Assembly (NCBI RefSeq): GCF_026011795.1
Contig: NZ_BRVS01000008.1
Location: 1-64,000 of the forward strand
Direction of reading: 5' to 3'
Length of the DNA stretch: 64,000 nucleotides
From: Arthrobacter mangrovi
GTDB lineage: Bacteria; Actinomycetota; Actinomycetes; Actinomycetales; Micrococcaceae
A program made the translations under genes and the position numbers. Each line of letters starts with the position of its first letter. The first letter of the stretch is position 1. The notes beneath the pieces were generated by a model, which had not been told where the DNA came from, did no database searches, and was given only the letters and a program-made list of their open reading frames with translations. Below, one piece after another: positions 44,254 through 52,699 of this stretch.

Positions 44254-47200
44254 CAGTACGTGACCTCCTGCGAGCGCCTGCGGATTGTCGTGACCATGTC
44301 CCGCTGGTTTCCGGTGGGGCCAAGGTAGTTGAACGCGTACGCCAGCTGGGCGTAGCCGCCGATGAGGTGCGTGGGCTTGACCAGCAGGCGGGTGTTGGAG
44401 TTGTGGATGCCGCCGCGGCGGCCCGTGGCCTCGGACTTGGGCACGTCGATGGTCCGTTCCTGAGCATGGTGGACGAAGACCACGCCCTCGGGGATGCGGT
44501 GGCTGACGATTGCGCGGCAGACGTAGACGCCGTTGGCGTTGACGCACTCGACCCAGTCGTTGTCCGACACCCCGATGGACGCGGCGTCCCCGGTGCTGAT
44601 CCAGCAGGTCGGACCGCCGCGGGACAGCGAGAGCATGAACAGGTTGTCCTGGTACTCGGAATGGATCGACCACTTGTTGTGCGGCGTGAGGTACCTGACC
44701 GTGACCTCGCGGGATCCGTCCGCGCCGAGCCGCGGTTCGCCGAAGAGGCGGTGCATGTCCAGCGGCGGCCGGTAGATCGGCAGGGCCTCGCCCACATCAC
44801 GGAGCCAGTCATGGTCGAGGAAGAAGTGCATCCGGCCGGTGAGCGTGTGGAACGGCTTGAGCCGCTCGATGTTCGTGGTGAAAGGTGCGTAGCGCCGGCC
44901 GCCGGTTTCCGAGCCCGACCATTCCGGGGAGGTGATCACCGGCACCGGCGCGGACTGGGTGTCCGCGAAGGTGATGTGCTTTTCTTCCGACCCCAGCGCG
45001 AGGTCCACCAGTTCGCGGCCGGTCTGCTTCTCAAGTTCCCGGAAGCCGTGGACGGCCAGCTCGCCGTTTGTGGTTCCGGAGAAGGTCAGGATGGCTTCCG
45101 CGAGCTTGGCGTCCGTCTCGATGGCCGGCCGCCCGTCCGCCGCGCCGCCGAGCATCACGCCGTTCTTCCTGGCCAGCCAGCCTAGGGCGTGGTCCAGCTT
45201 GTAGTTCACGTTCTTGACGGTGAAGCCGAGCTTGTCTGCCAGCGGTCCGACCGCGGACAGTTTGTCCGCGATCGCCGTGTAGTCGCGTTCGACGACGGTG
45301 AACACCGGCATCGTCTTGCCCGGCACGGCGGGGGTGGTTCCGTCCCGCCAGTCGCGGACCACGCCGCCGGGCTGGGCGACCTGGCCGGCGGTGTCATGCT
45401 GCAGCGGCACGCTGACCAGGTCTTTGCGGACCCCGAGGTGGGTGGCCGCCTGCCGGGAGAATTCCGCCGCCAGCTCGTGGAACATCTCGAAGTCCGACTT
45501 GGTCTCCCACGGCGGGTCGATGGCGGGAGTGAACGCGTGCACGAACGGATGCATGTCGGTGGAGGACAGGTCGTGCTTCTCGTACCAGGTGGCGGCGGGG
45601 AAGACGATGTCGGAGAGCAGCGTCGTCGACGTCATCCTGAAGTCGGCCGACATCAGCAGGTCCAGCTTGCCTTCCGGCGTCTCCTCATGCCACGCAACCT
45701 CCCGGGGCCGGGCCATCGAGGCCTCGGCCTCATTGCCCATGACGTTGTGGTGCGTGCCCAGCAGGTTCTTCAGGAAGTACTCGTTGCCCTTGGCGGACGA
45801 TCCCATCAGGTTGGACCGCCAGAGCACCAGTGTCCGAGGCCAGTTTTGCGGTGCGTCCACATCCTCGATCGCGGGATTCAGGGTGCGGTCCCGGAGCCTG
45901 TCGGCCACGTAGCCGGCCGCGCTGCCTGCCAGGCCGGCACCCACGGCTCTTTCCGCCTCGTCCGCGAGGTCCAGCGGGTTCCGGTCGAACTGGGGATAGA
46001 ACGGCATCCAGCCCAGCCGCGCGGACTGGGCGATCGCGTCAGCCGTGTGCTTGCCCTTCAGGTGCCCCTCCGCCAGCGGCGAATTGAGCGAGTCGGCCGA
46101 GTAGCCGTCATTGCGCCACTGCCCGGTGTGCATATACCAGTACGATGTGCCCGTCATGGTCCTCGGCGGGCGCGACCAGTCCAGGGCGTTCGCCAGCGAC
46201 ACCCAACCGGTGATCGGGCGCGTTTTTTCCTGCCCGACGTAGTGCGCCCAGCCGCCCCCGTTGCGGCCCATCGATCCGGTCAGCAGCAGCAGTGACAGGA
46301 TGGAACGGTAGGTCGCGTCACCGTGGAACCACTGGCAGATTCCGGCGCCCATGATGATCATCGAGCGGCCGCCGGACTGCTCCGCGTTCCGCGCGAACTC
46401 GCGCGCGATCTTGATGCACTTCTTCGCGGGGACGGAAGTGATCGCCTCCTGCCACGCCGGCGTATAAGGCGTGGCACCGTCGTCGTAATCCTCCGCCCAC
46501 TCCCCCGGCAGCCCGGCGCGCCCGACGCCGTACTGGGCCAGCATCAGGTCGAAGACCGTGGTCACGAGCTGGCTGCCGACGCGGCGCACGGGCACGCCGC
46601 GCCGCAGCACGGAGCCGGCCCCGTCCGGCGCTTCGAAGCACGGCAGCTTGATCTCCGCGGTCTCGCCGCCCGCCTCGTAGAGGCTCAGCCGGGGTTTGAC
46701 GTCGCCAAGTTCCAGGTTCCATTTGCCCCGGCCGGACTCGCTGTAGCGGAAACCCATGGACCCGTTGGGGACCACCGGCCGGTCCGTCACCTCGTCCAGC
46801 AGTACGGTCTTCCACTCCGCGTCCTCGCCGCCGTCCAGGTCAGGCAGGTCCGCCGAGGTCAGGAACTTGCCCGGGACCAGGGAGGAGCCGTCCGGGGACG
46901 GTGTCAGGGTCACCAGGAACGGCAGGTCGGTGTACTGCTTGACGTAGTCCAAGAAGAAGGGCACCTGGCGCTCAACGAAGAATTCCTTGAGTACCACGTG
47001 CCCCATCGCCATCGCGAGCGCTGCATCCGTGCCGGCCTGCGCCGGGAGCCAGTCGTCCGCGAACTTGGTGTTGTCCGCGTAGTCCGGGCTGACCGTGACG
47101 ACCTTGGTCCCCCGGTAGCGGACCTCGGCCATCCAGTGCGCGTCCGGCGTCCGGGTGACCGGGACGTTGGAGCCCCACATCATCAGGTAGGTCGAGTCCC

Positions 47201-47972
47201 ACCAGTCCCCCGACTCGGGGACGTCCGTCTGGTCACCGAAGACCTGCGGGCTGGCGACCGGCAGGTCCGCGTACCAGTCGTAGAAGCTGGTCATCACGCC
47301 CCCGATGAGCTGGATGAAGCGCGTGCCGACGCAGTGCGAGACCATGGACATCGCGGGGATCGGCGAGAAGCCGGCGCAGCGGTCGGGTCCGTAGGTCCTG
47401 ATCGTGTGCACGTGGGCCGCGGCCGCCATCTCGATGGCTTCCTGCCAGCTCACCCGGACCAGGCCGCCCTTGCCGCGGGCCTGCTGGTACTTCTTCCGGC
47501 GCACCGGGTCGCCGACGACGTCCGCCCACGCCAGCACCGGGTCCTTCAGCCGGGCCTTGGCCTCGCGGTACAGCTCCAGCAGCACGCCGCGGGCATACGG
47601 GTAGCGCACGCGCGTGGGCGAATAGGTGTACCAGGAGAAGGCCGCACCGCGGGGACAGCCGCGCGGCTCATACTCCGGCCGGTCGTTGCCGACGGACGGA
47701 TAGTCGGTCTGCTGGGATTCCCAGGTGATGATGCCGTCCTTGACGTACACCTTCCACGAGCACGAGCCGGTGCAGTTCACGCCGTGGGTGGAGCGGACGA
47801 CCTTGTCGTGGCTCCAGCGGTCGCGGTAGAAGACATCGCCCCTCCGCCCGCCCTCCCGGTACACCGCGCGGCCGTCGTCGCTCTCGTCCCAGCGGGTGAA
47901 AAACCGTCCGAGGGCCAGCATCGCGTCCGAAGCGCTGCCGTCGGTTCCAGGTTTGATGGGTCCGGCTGCCAT
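44253..47972 (-). CDS. narG: respiratory nitrate reductase alpha subunit
   Basis: Molybdo-bis-MGD catalytic subunit that reduces nitrate to nitrite on the cytoplasmic side. The product has 1239 residues, close to E. coli NarG (1247). The FS0 cluster ligands are His63, Cys67, Cys71 and Cys106 (STHGVNCTGSCSWKVY and RGCPRGA), and the likely Mo ligand is Asp256 in VPESGDWW. AGGGTGA lies before the ATG. The 96 bases upstream show two CCAATT-type repeats 20 bases apart but no clear FNR box. Confidence 0.96.
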   Translation of the reverse strand: MAAGPIKPGTDGSASDAMLALGRFFTRWDESDDGRAVYREGGRRGDVFYRDRWSHDKVVRSTHGVNCTGSCSWKVYVKDGIITWESQQTDYPSVGNDRPEYEPRGCPRGAAFSWYTYSPTRVRYPYARGVLLELYREAKARLKDPVLAWADVVGDPVRRKKYQQARGKGGLVRVSWQEAIEMAAAAHVHTIRTYGPDRCAGFSPIPAMSMVSHCVGTRFIQLIGGVMTSFYDWYADLPVASPQVFGDQTDVPESGDWWDSTYLMMWGSNVPVTRTPDAHWMAEVRYRGTKVVTVSPDYADNTKFADDWLPAQAGTDAALAMAMGHVVLKEFFVERQVPFFLDYVKQYTDLPFLVTLTPSPDGSSLVPGKFLTSADLPDLDGGEDAEWKTVLLDEVTDRPVVPNGSMGFRYSESGRGKWNLELGDVKPRLSLYEAGGETAEIKLPCFEAPDGAGSVLRRGVPVRRVGSQLVTTVFDLMLAQYGVGRAGLPGEWAEDYDDGATPYTPAWQEAITSVPAKKCIKIAREFARNAEQSGGRSMIIMGAGICQWFHGDATYRSILSLLLLTGSMGRNGGGWAHYVGQEKTRPITGWVSLANALDWSRPPRTMTGTSYWYMHTGQWRNDGYSADSLNSPLAEGHLKGKHTADAIAQSARLGWMPFYPQFDRNPLDLADEAERAVGAGLAGSAAGYVADRLRDRTLNPAIEDVDAPQNWPRTLVLWRSNLMGSSAKGNEYFLKNLLGTHHNVMGNEAEASMARPREVAWHEETPEGKLDLLMSADFRMTSTTLLSDIVFPAATWYEKHDLSSTDMHPFVHAFTPAIDPPWETKSDFEMFHELAAEFSRQAATHLGVRKDLVSVPLQHDTAGQVAQPGGVVRDWRDGTTPAVPGKTMPVFTVVERDYTAIADKLSAVGPLADKLGFTVKNVNYKLDHALGWLARKNGVMLGGAADGRPAIETDAKLAEAILTFSGTTNGELAVHGFRELEKQTGRELVDLALGSEEKHITFADTQSAPVPVITSPEWSGSETGGRRYAPFTTNIERLKPFHTLTGRMHFFLDHDWLRDVGEALPIYRPPLDMHRLFGEPRLGADGSREVTVRYLTPHNKWSIHSEYQDNLFMLSLSRGGPTCWISTGDAASIGVSDNDWVECVNANGVYVCRAIVSHRIPEGVVFVHHAQERTIDVPKSEATGRRGGIHNSNTRLLVKPTHLIGGYAQLAYAFNYLGPTGNQRDMVTTIRRRSQEVTY

Positions 47973-48068
47973 GGCTTCACCCTACGAAACGAATTGGCGG
48001 ATGGCCAGAGAAATTGGTATAGGGCCTCCGGAATTTGGCCCGGCGCCGCCCGCGCTGTTAACCGGGCG

Positions 48069-49772
48069 TCAGGCGCGGATGAAAATGGCCGACGCGGCCG
48101 CGGACTCCACCATCAGGTCGCTGAGGGCGACGACGACGTACCAGTAGGTGTGTCCGCGCGCCACTCCTGTGTCTACGAATCTCTCCGGGTTGCCGCGCCT
48201 GAAATGGACGCGGCGCAGGGCGCCGGCCTGGGAGGGGATGTACGCGGTGGAATTGGCGCCGGCCTCCCAGCGGTAGATGGCGTAGTGCCGCGGGAGCGTT
48301 CCGGTGGTGGCTCCGCGCCAGACCAGTTCGACGCCGGTTCCATTCCATGTCGCGCTGCTGATCACGGGGGCGTAGGGACGCTGGGCACCGAGGTGCGACA
48401 TGACCGGGGTCATCGCGACCCGGCGGTAGAACTTGTTCTTGACCAGCGTCATGCTGCCCAGTGCGTTGGCGCGCACGGACTTGGCGGAGAAGTAGACCTG
48501 TCCGGCCACCCTCGGCGTCGCCCGGCATTTGGCGGTGTGGTCGTAGAGCTCCCGGGCATCCTGCCAGTCCGCGCCCTGGGCCGGGTCGCCGACCTTGTAG
48601 GCGGCCTCGCCGATGTAGAGCTTGCAGTTGGTGCCCGCGACCTGCGCGGACCACCACTGGACCAGCGTGTTGTAGTCCGCGGCGGGATTGCCCTGGTGCC
48701 AGTAGAGCTGGGGAACGACGTAGTCCAGCCAGCCCTGCTTCACCCAGTTCCGCGAGTCGGCGAAAATCCCGTCGTAGCTTTGGAAGCCGGACGTGGCCGA
48801 GCCGCGGCTGTCGGTGGAGCTGTTCCGCCAGATGCCGAAGGGGCTGATGCCGAAAAGCATCCGCGGTTTCGTCGCGAAGATGCGCGTGCTCAGGTCCCGG
48901 ACGAAGAGGTTGACGCTGCGGCGGCGGAAGTCCGCGAGGCTCTCCCCCGGGAGCTTGTAGGCGTTGTAGGCGGCGCTGTCCGCAATGGTCTGCCCGGCAA
49001 CCGGATACGGATAGAAGTAATCGTCCAAATGGATGCCGTCGACGTCGTACTTGGCGACGACCTCCGCGATGACCTTGATGATGAAGCTGCGCACCGCGGG
49101 AAGTCCCGGGTTGTAATAGCGCCGGCCGCCGTACGCGAAGGTCCAGCTGGGGTTCTTCCGCGCGGGGTGGGAAGCGACCAGGTCGGACAGGCTGGCGGTC
49201 ATGGAGGCCCGGAACGGATTGAACCACGCGTGCAGGTGCAGGTTGCGGGCGTGGGCCTGGCTGATGGCGTAGCCGAGCGGATCGTAGCCCGGGTTCCGGC
49301 CCTGCGTTCCGGTCAGGTAGCGGGACCAGGGCTCGCCGGCGGTCGAGGGCCAGAAGACGTCGCCGGACGGGCGGACCTGCAGCATTACCGCGTTGAGGTT
49401 CAGGCTGCGGGCGAGGTCCAGCCAGCCGCGGAGTTCGGTCTGCTGCGCCGCCGCGGTGAGGCCGGCGCGGGACGGCCAGTCGATGTTCACGACCGTGGAG
49501 AGCCAGAAACCGCGGAACTCATGCTTGGGCATGTCCGTGACGCGCGGCGCTTCACGTGCGGTGATCCGGTAGACGCGGTTGATGACGGCGGCAGCCAGGC
49601 TCAGCTCGAGCGGGCCGTCCGGTCCGGCCTCCGTGACGGCCCGGGAGAGCCGCCCGCCCAGGAGCCCTGCGGCGCCGAGCACTGCCACTGCCGCGGCTGC
49701 GGTGAACTGGCGCCGCGAGAACGGCAGTTCTGTTTGCCCTCTCTGGCTTGTTTGGTTTTCCCTTCCGGCCAT
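48069..49772 (-). CDS. exported glycosidase-like protein (GHL10/DUF187 type)
   Basis: The product has 567 residues. The N-terminus has a twin-arginine signal, SRRQF followed by the hydrophobic TAAAAVAVLGAAGLLGG (residues 19-40), so folded export through Tat is likely. Residues 84-400 form a TIM-barrel-type domain: EFRGFWLSTVVNIDWPS, LNAVMLQVRPSGDVFWPS, HAWFNPFR, DGIHLDDYFYPYP and GWLDYVVPQLYWHQGN, all hallmarks of the GHL10 (YngK-like) group. A fibronectin-type C-terminal part starts near 465. The substrate is unknown; an envelope polysaccharide is plausible. It sits upstream of narG, with no evident relation. Confidence 0.85.
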   Translation of the reverse strand: MAGRENQTSQRGQTELPFSRRQFTAAAAVAVLGAAGLLGGRLSRAVTEAGPDGPLELSLAAAVINRVYRITAREAPRVTDMPKHEFRGFWLSTVVNIDWPSRAGLTAAAQQTELRGWLDLARSLNLNAVMLQVRPSGDVFWPSTAGEPWSRYLTGTQGRNPGYDPLGYAISQAHARNLHLHAWFNPFRASMTASLSDLVASHPARKNPSWTFAYGGRRYYNPGLPAVRSFIIKVIAEVVAKYDVDGIHLDDYFYPYPVAGQTIADSAAYNAYKLPGESLADFRRRSVNLFVRDLSTRIFATKPRMLFGISPFGIWRNSSTDSRGSATSGFQSYDGIFADSRNWVKQGWLDYVVPQLYWHQGNPAADYNTLVQWWSAQVAGTNCKLYIGEAAYKVGDPAQGADWQDARELYDHTAKCRATPRVAGQVYFSAKSVRANALGSMTLVKNKFYRRVAMTPVMSHLGAQRPYAPVISSATWNGTGVELVWRGATTGTLPRHYAIYRWEAGANSTAYIPSQAGALRRVHFRRGNPERFVDTGVARGHTYWYVVVALSDLMVESAAASAIFIRA

Positions 49773-49784
49773 GACCCGCTCCCC

Positions 49785-49813
49785 AACGTGGAAGGTACCG
49801 CTGTATCCACGTT
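49785..49813. promoter_or_regulatory. inverted repeat before the GHL10 gene
   Basis: Perfect 8-base arms AACGTGGA and TCCACGTT are 13 bases apart, ending 13 bases before the start codon. The size suits an operator or a leader stem that could hide the ribosome-binding site. No regulator is adjacent. Confidence 0.35.
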
Positions 49814-49863
49814 ACGCCCGGATCGGCTGCCCCTAAAGAACAGCTGGATAACGGTTGGGGCGC

Positions 49864-50970
49864 TCAGGCAGCGGGTCCCGCCAGCCTCTTCTGCCAGGCG
49901 GCCTCATGGCCCACCGGCACGAAGCCGAGCTCCAGGTTGATGGCCAGCATGTGCCCGTTCTCGGAGGCATTCCAGGTCAGCAGCCGGCGGGCCTCCGGCC
50001 AGATGGCGGCGGCCCGCTGCAGGTTGGCAGCCTTCACGAGCATGCCGAGGCGGTGGCCGCGGTGGGAGCCGAGGACCAGCGTGTCGTCCTGGAAGACCAC
50101 CTCGGGCTGTTCGCGGTAATGCTCCAGCACGGTGTGGCCCGCGAGTTCGCCGGTCGGGCGGTGCAACGCCGCGGCCACCAGCGTGCGGGCGCCCTTGGCC
50201 CGCGCTTCCGCTTCATGGTGGCGCACCCGGTCGGCGTCCCAGCGCTCTTCCCCGTATTCCAGCAGGCCCTGCGGGATGTCGGTGCTCATGCGCTGGCGCA
50301 GCCGGGCGTATTGGCCGACGAATTCCGGCGGGCAGCTGTCCTCCCACACGATGAGGCCGTAGTCCGCCCCCGCCCGCTCCTGGGCCGCGGCCAGCAGCGC
50401 TTCGGTCCGCGCGGCGTCGGGCGGCAATGCCAAGGCCGAAATCCGCTCGACCTGTTCCAGTACGAAGCCGGAGGCCAGGGCGAAGCGGGCCGACGCAGAC
50501 TCGGCCGGCAGCGCATCCGGGCCCGAGCGCGGCAGCACTGCCGCCGCGGATGGCTCCGCCGGCAGGCCTGCTTGCTTGGCCCAGCTCATCAGGACCTGCC
50601 GCCCCGCGGCCGCGGCCTCCTGTTCGGCCATCCGGAGCAGCCTGGTTCCAATGCCGCGGTGCCGGTACTCGGGATGGACCATCACGTGGACGAAGGCGTT
50701 CTCCAGGTTGTCCGCCAGCGGAAGCTCCAGCAGTGCGCGTCCGACATGCCGGCCGCGGTCCTGCGCCGCCCAGAGCCGCGACACGGCGTAGCCGCTCGGC
50801 CGCGAGGACTCCAGGCGGGTGGCGGGGCTCGCCCAGAAGTCATTGTTGCCCCACGCCAGGCCGTTGACCAGGTTGGCCAGCTGCGCGGAAGCAACGAAGT
50901 CCGCCGCGCCGGCGGACTCCAGCGAGTCCGGAACCGCCAGCGCGGCGATGCTGATGGAACCCTGCTTCAT
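49864..50970 (-). CDS. tandem-domain GNAT acetyltransferase
   Basis: The product has 368 residues with two acetyl-CoA-binding motif A copies: VMVHPEYRHRGIGTRLLRMA (residues 95-114) in the first GNAT domain, and VLGSHRGHRLGMLVKAANLQ near residue 300 in the second. The R/Q-x-x-G-x-G/A pattern is good in the first (RHRGIG) and weaker in the second (HRGHRLG). Double-GNAT proteins of this size in actinobacteria have unknown or small-molecule substrates (the MshD mycothiol synthase is one), but nothing specific to mycothiol synthase is seen. The start is 9 bases after the stop of the esterase gene, so they may share a transcript. Confidence 0.82.
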   Translation of the reverse strand: MKQGSISIAALAVPDSLESAGAADFVASAQLANLVNGLAWGNNDFWASPATRLESSRPSGYAVSRLWAAQDRGRHVGRALLELPLADNLENAFVHVMVHPEYRHRGIGTRLLRMAEQEAAAAGRQVLMSWAKQAGLPAEPSAAAVLPRSGPDALPAESASARFALASGFVLEQVERISALALPPDAARTEALLAAAQERAGADYGLIVWEDSCPPEFVGQYARLRQRMSTDIPQGLLEYGEERWDADRVRHHEAEARAKGARTLVAAALHRPTGELAGHTVLEHYREQPEVVFQDDTLVLGSHRGHRLGMLVKAANLQRAAAIWPEARRLLTWNASENGHMLAINLELGFVPVGHEAAWQKRLAGPAA

Positions 50971-50979
50971 CGATGCAGA

Positions 50980-52536
50980 CTACCCCGCGCAGCCGGAGGC
51001 AACAACGAAGTATCCGGGCGCCGTCTCCCTCAGCGTGGTGACCGTGCTGTCCCCTTGGCCCATGTAGCCTTGGGAACCGGCCGCGTAGTAGGGGTTGTAG
51101 GGGTTCGTGCCGTAGCTGACCGCCCGTCCCCTGGCCTTATGTTCGGCATTGGAGGTACTGCCGCAATAGAGGGCGTCCGGGTCATTGTCAACGACGACGT
51201 TGGCCGCCGCGACGGCACTCCTCCCGGCCCGGTCCACGGCGGTGGCAGTAACCGTCACCGCCCCGTTGGACTGCCCGCCAGTGTCCCAGCTCCAACTGTA
51301 CGGTGCGGCCGGGTCGGTGCCGAGCAATTGCCCTCCCGCGCGGAATTCGACCCGGTCCACGCCGTTGTCATCTGCCGCGGCCGCTTCGAGCTGGACCGTT
51401 CCGGACACCTCGGCACCCTCCTGCGGGTTGAGCAGCTGCACCGTCGGGTCCTGTGTGTCCTCAACCGGTTCACCGCCCGCCACCCGGCGGTTGTTCTCGA
51501 AAAAGAAGTCCGTGATGTAGGCCGGGTAGTTGATGCTGTTCGTGGTGACATAGCTGCCGCCGGGCCCGCCGCCCGCGGGCCAGTTGTGCCCCATGCCGGT
51601 GTTCTGGATCAGCGAAACCCGCGGTCCCTCGGCGTCCGAGTAGAGCGTCCCGGAGCCAGTGGTGTTGTTGCCGGCCAGCCCGGAGAGGCTGAATTGGCCC
51701 GTGGTCCCCGCTCCGTAGATCTCGGCCATGACGCCGGCGTTCAGCACGTTGTAGCCCGGAGCCACGGTGGTGTCGTTGCTGCCGTAGATGACGCTGGCCA
51801 CTTGGGTCTGGAAGGCGGCTCCGGTGCTGCCGGCAAAGTTGCGGCAGGTCTGGACTCCTTGGGACTTGGAGACGGCGACGGAGCCGATCTGTCCCGAGGT
51901 GGTTCCGACGGTGGGACCGGCATTGATCCCCACGCCGGCGAAAACGTCCGGAGCCAGGCAGCCCATGACCATGGTTTCCCCACCGCCGGATGAGAGGCCG
52001 GAGATGTAGAGCTGGTCCTTGTCCAGGTTGAGGTCCGCGCGCGCCAGCAGGCTCTGCGCCAGCTGCAGGAGATTGTCATCGTGCCGCGACGGATTGCTCC
52101 GGCTGTGGTTGGCATCGTAGTAGTCCCAGCAGCCGAGCAGGACGCCGCCGTTGGGAGCGTCGGGCGCAGCAACCACCATGCCGTAGGCATCCGCGACGGC
52201 CTGCCAGTTGCCCGCGCTGGCCAGGGTCGAGGCTGTCTGGACGCAGCCGTGCAGGTTGATCATCAGCGCGCGTTTGCCCGCCAGGGCCGGGGCGGTTGCC
52301 GGAACGTAGAGCTTTACGTTCATCCCCGCAATGGATTCCGTTGCCCAGGAACCCGTTGAAGCCGCACCGGCGCTGCTGGTTTCGGCGCTGCAGCCGGGCA
52401 ACGACTCAAAGCCGGGAGGACAGGCCAGCGCACCGGCGGAAGCCCCTGCTGGTGGAGCTCCCACAGCCAAAGCCGCTGCAAGGCCAACAGCGGCGGCCCC
52501 CGCCGCCAGGAATCGGGTCAAAGGTTTAACATGCAT
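50980..52536 (-). CDS. secreted polyhydroxybutyrate-depolymerase-like esterase with Ig-like domain
   Basis: The product has 518 residues from ATG 52536, with GGAGG 7 bases upstream. Residues 1-34 form a Sec signal peptide ending near AGASA. The alpha/beta-hydrolase domain carries HGC (96-98) as oxyanion site, the lipase box GLSSG with Ser182, Asp255 in GSNDTT and His317 in GMGHNWP. Residues about 361-450 resemble a bacterial Ig-like domain (VQLLNPQEGAEVSGTVQLEA), and the last 70 residues are unassigned. PHB depolymerase, feruloyl esterase and acetylxylan esterase are related, so the substrate remains open. Confidence 0.85.
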   Translation of the reverse strand: MHVKPLTRFLAAGAAAVGLAAALAVGAPPAGASAGALACPPGFESLPGCSAETSSAGAASTGSWATESIAGMNVKLYVPATAPALAGKRALMINLHGCVQTASTLASAGNWQAVADAYGMVVAAPDAPNGGVLLGCWDYYDANHSRSNPSRHDDNLLQLAQSLLARADLNLDKDQLYISGLSSGGGETMVMGCLAPDVFAGVGINAGPTVGTTSGQIGSVAVSKSQGVQTCRNFAGSTGAAFQTQVASVIYGSNDTTVAPGYNVLNAGVMAEIYGAGTTGQFSLSGLAGNNTTGSGTLYSDAEGPRVSLIQNTGMGHNWPAGGGPGGSYVTTNSINYPAYITDFFFENNRRVAGGEPVEDTQDPTVQLLNPQEGAEVSGTVQLEAAAADDNGVDRVEFRAGGQLLGTDPAAPYSWSWDTGGQSNGAVTVTATAVDRAGRSAVAAANVVVDNDPDALYCGSTSNAEHKARGRAVSYGTNPYNPYYAAGSQGYMGQGDSTVTTLRETAPGYFVVASGCAG

Positions 52537-52572
52537 TCCAAGTCCTCCGCTCAACGCCATTGTTGCCACCCA

Positions 52573-52601
52573 AGACTAGGAAGCCCGCGAGGGGCCGACA
52601 A
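52573..52601 (-). promoter_or_regulatory. promoter of the esterase gene
   Basis: On the minus strand TTGTCG and TAGTCT are 17 bases apart, and the predicted start is about 30 bases before the ATG. A perfect 14-base palindrome, CTGCAGCGCTGCAG, lies 22 bases further upstream (52624-52637) and could be an operator or part of the GH15 gene's end structure. Confidence 0.5.
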
Positions 52602-52699
52602 TGACCAATTGTGCAGAGCGGTACTGCAGCGCTGCAGGGTACGGCGTCCCGGCAGCGCGGTTCCCGGGGATGGTCCGGGACGACGCCCTTGGGTCCCGG

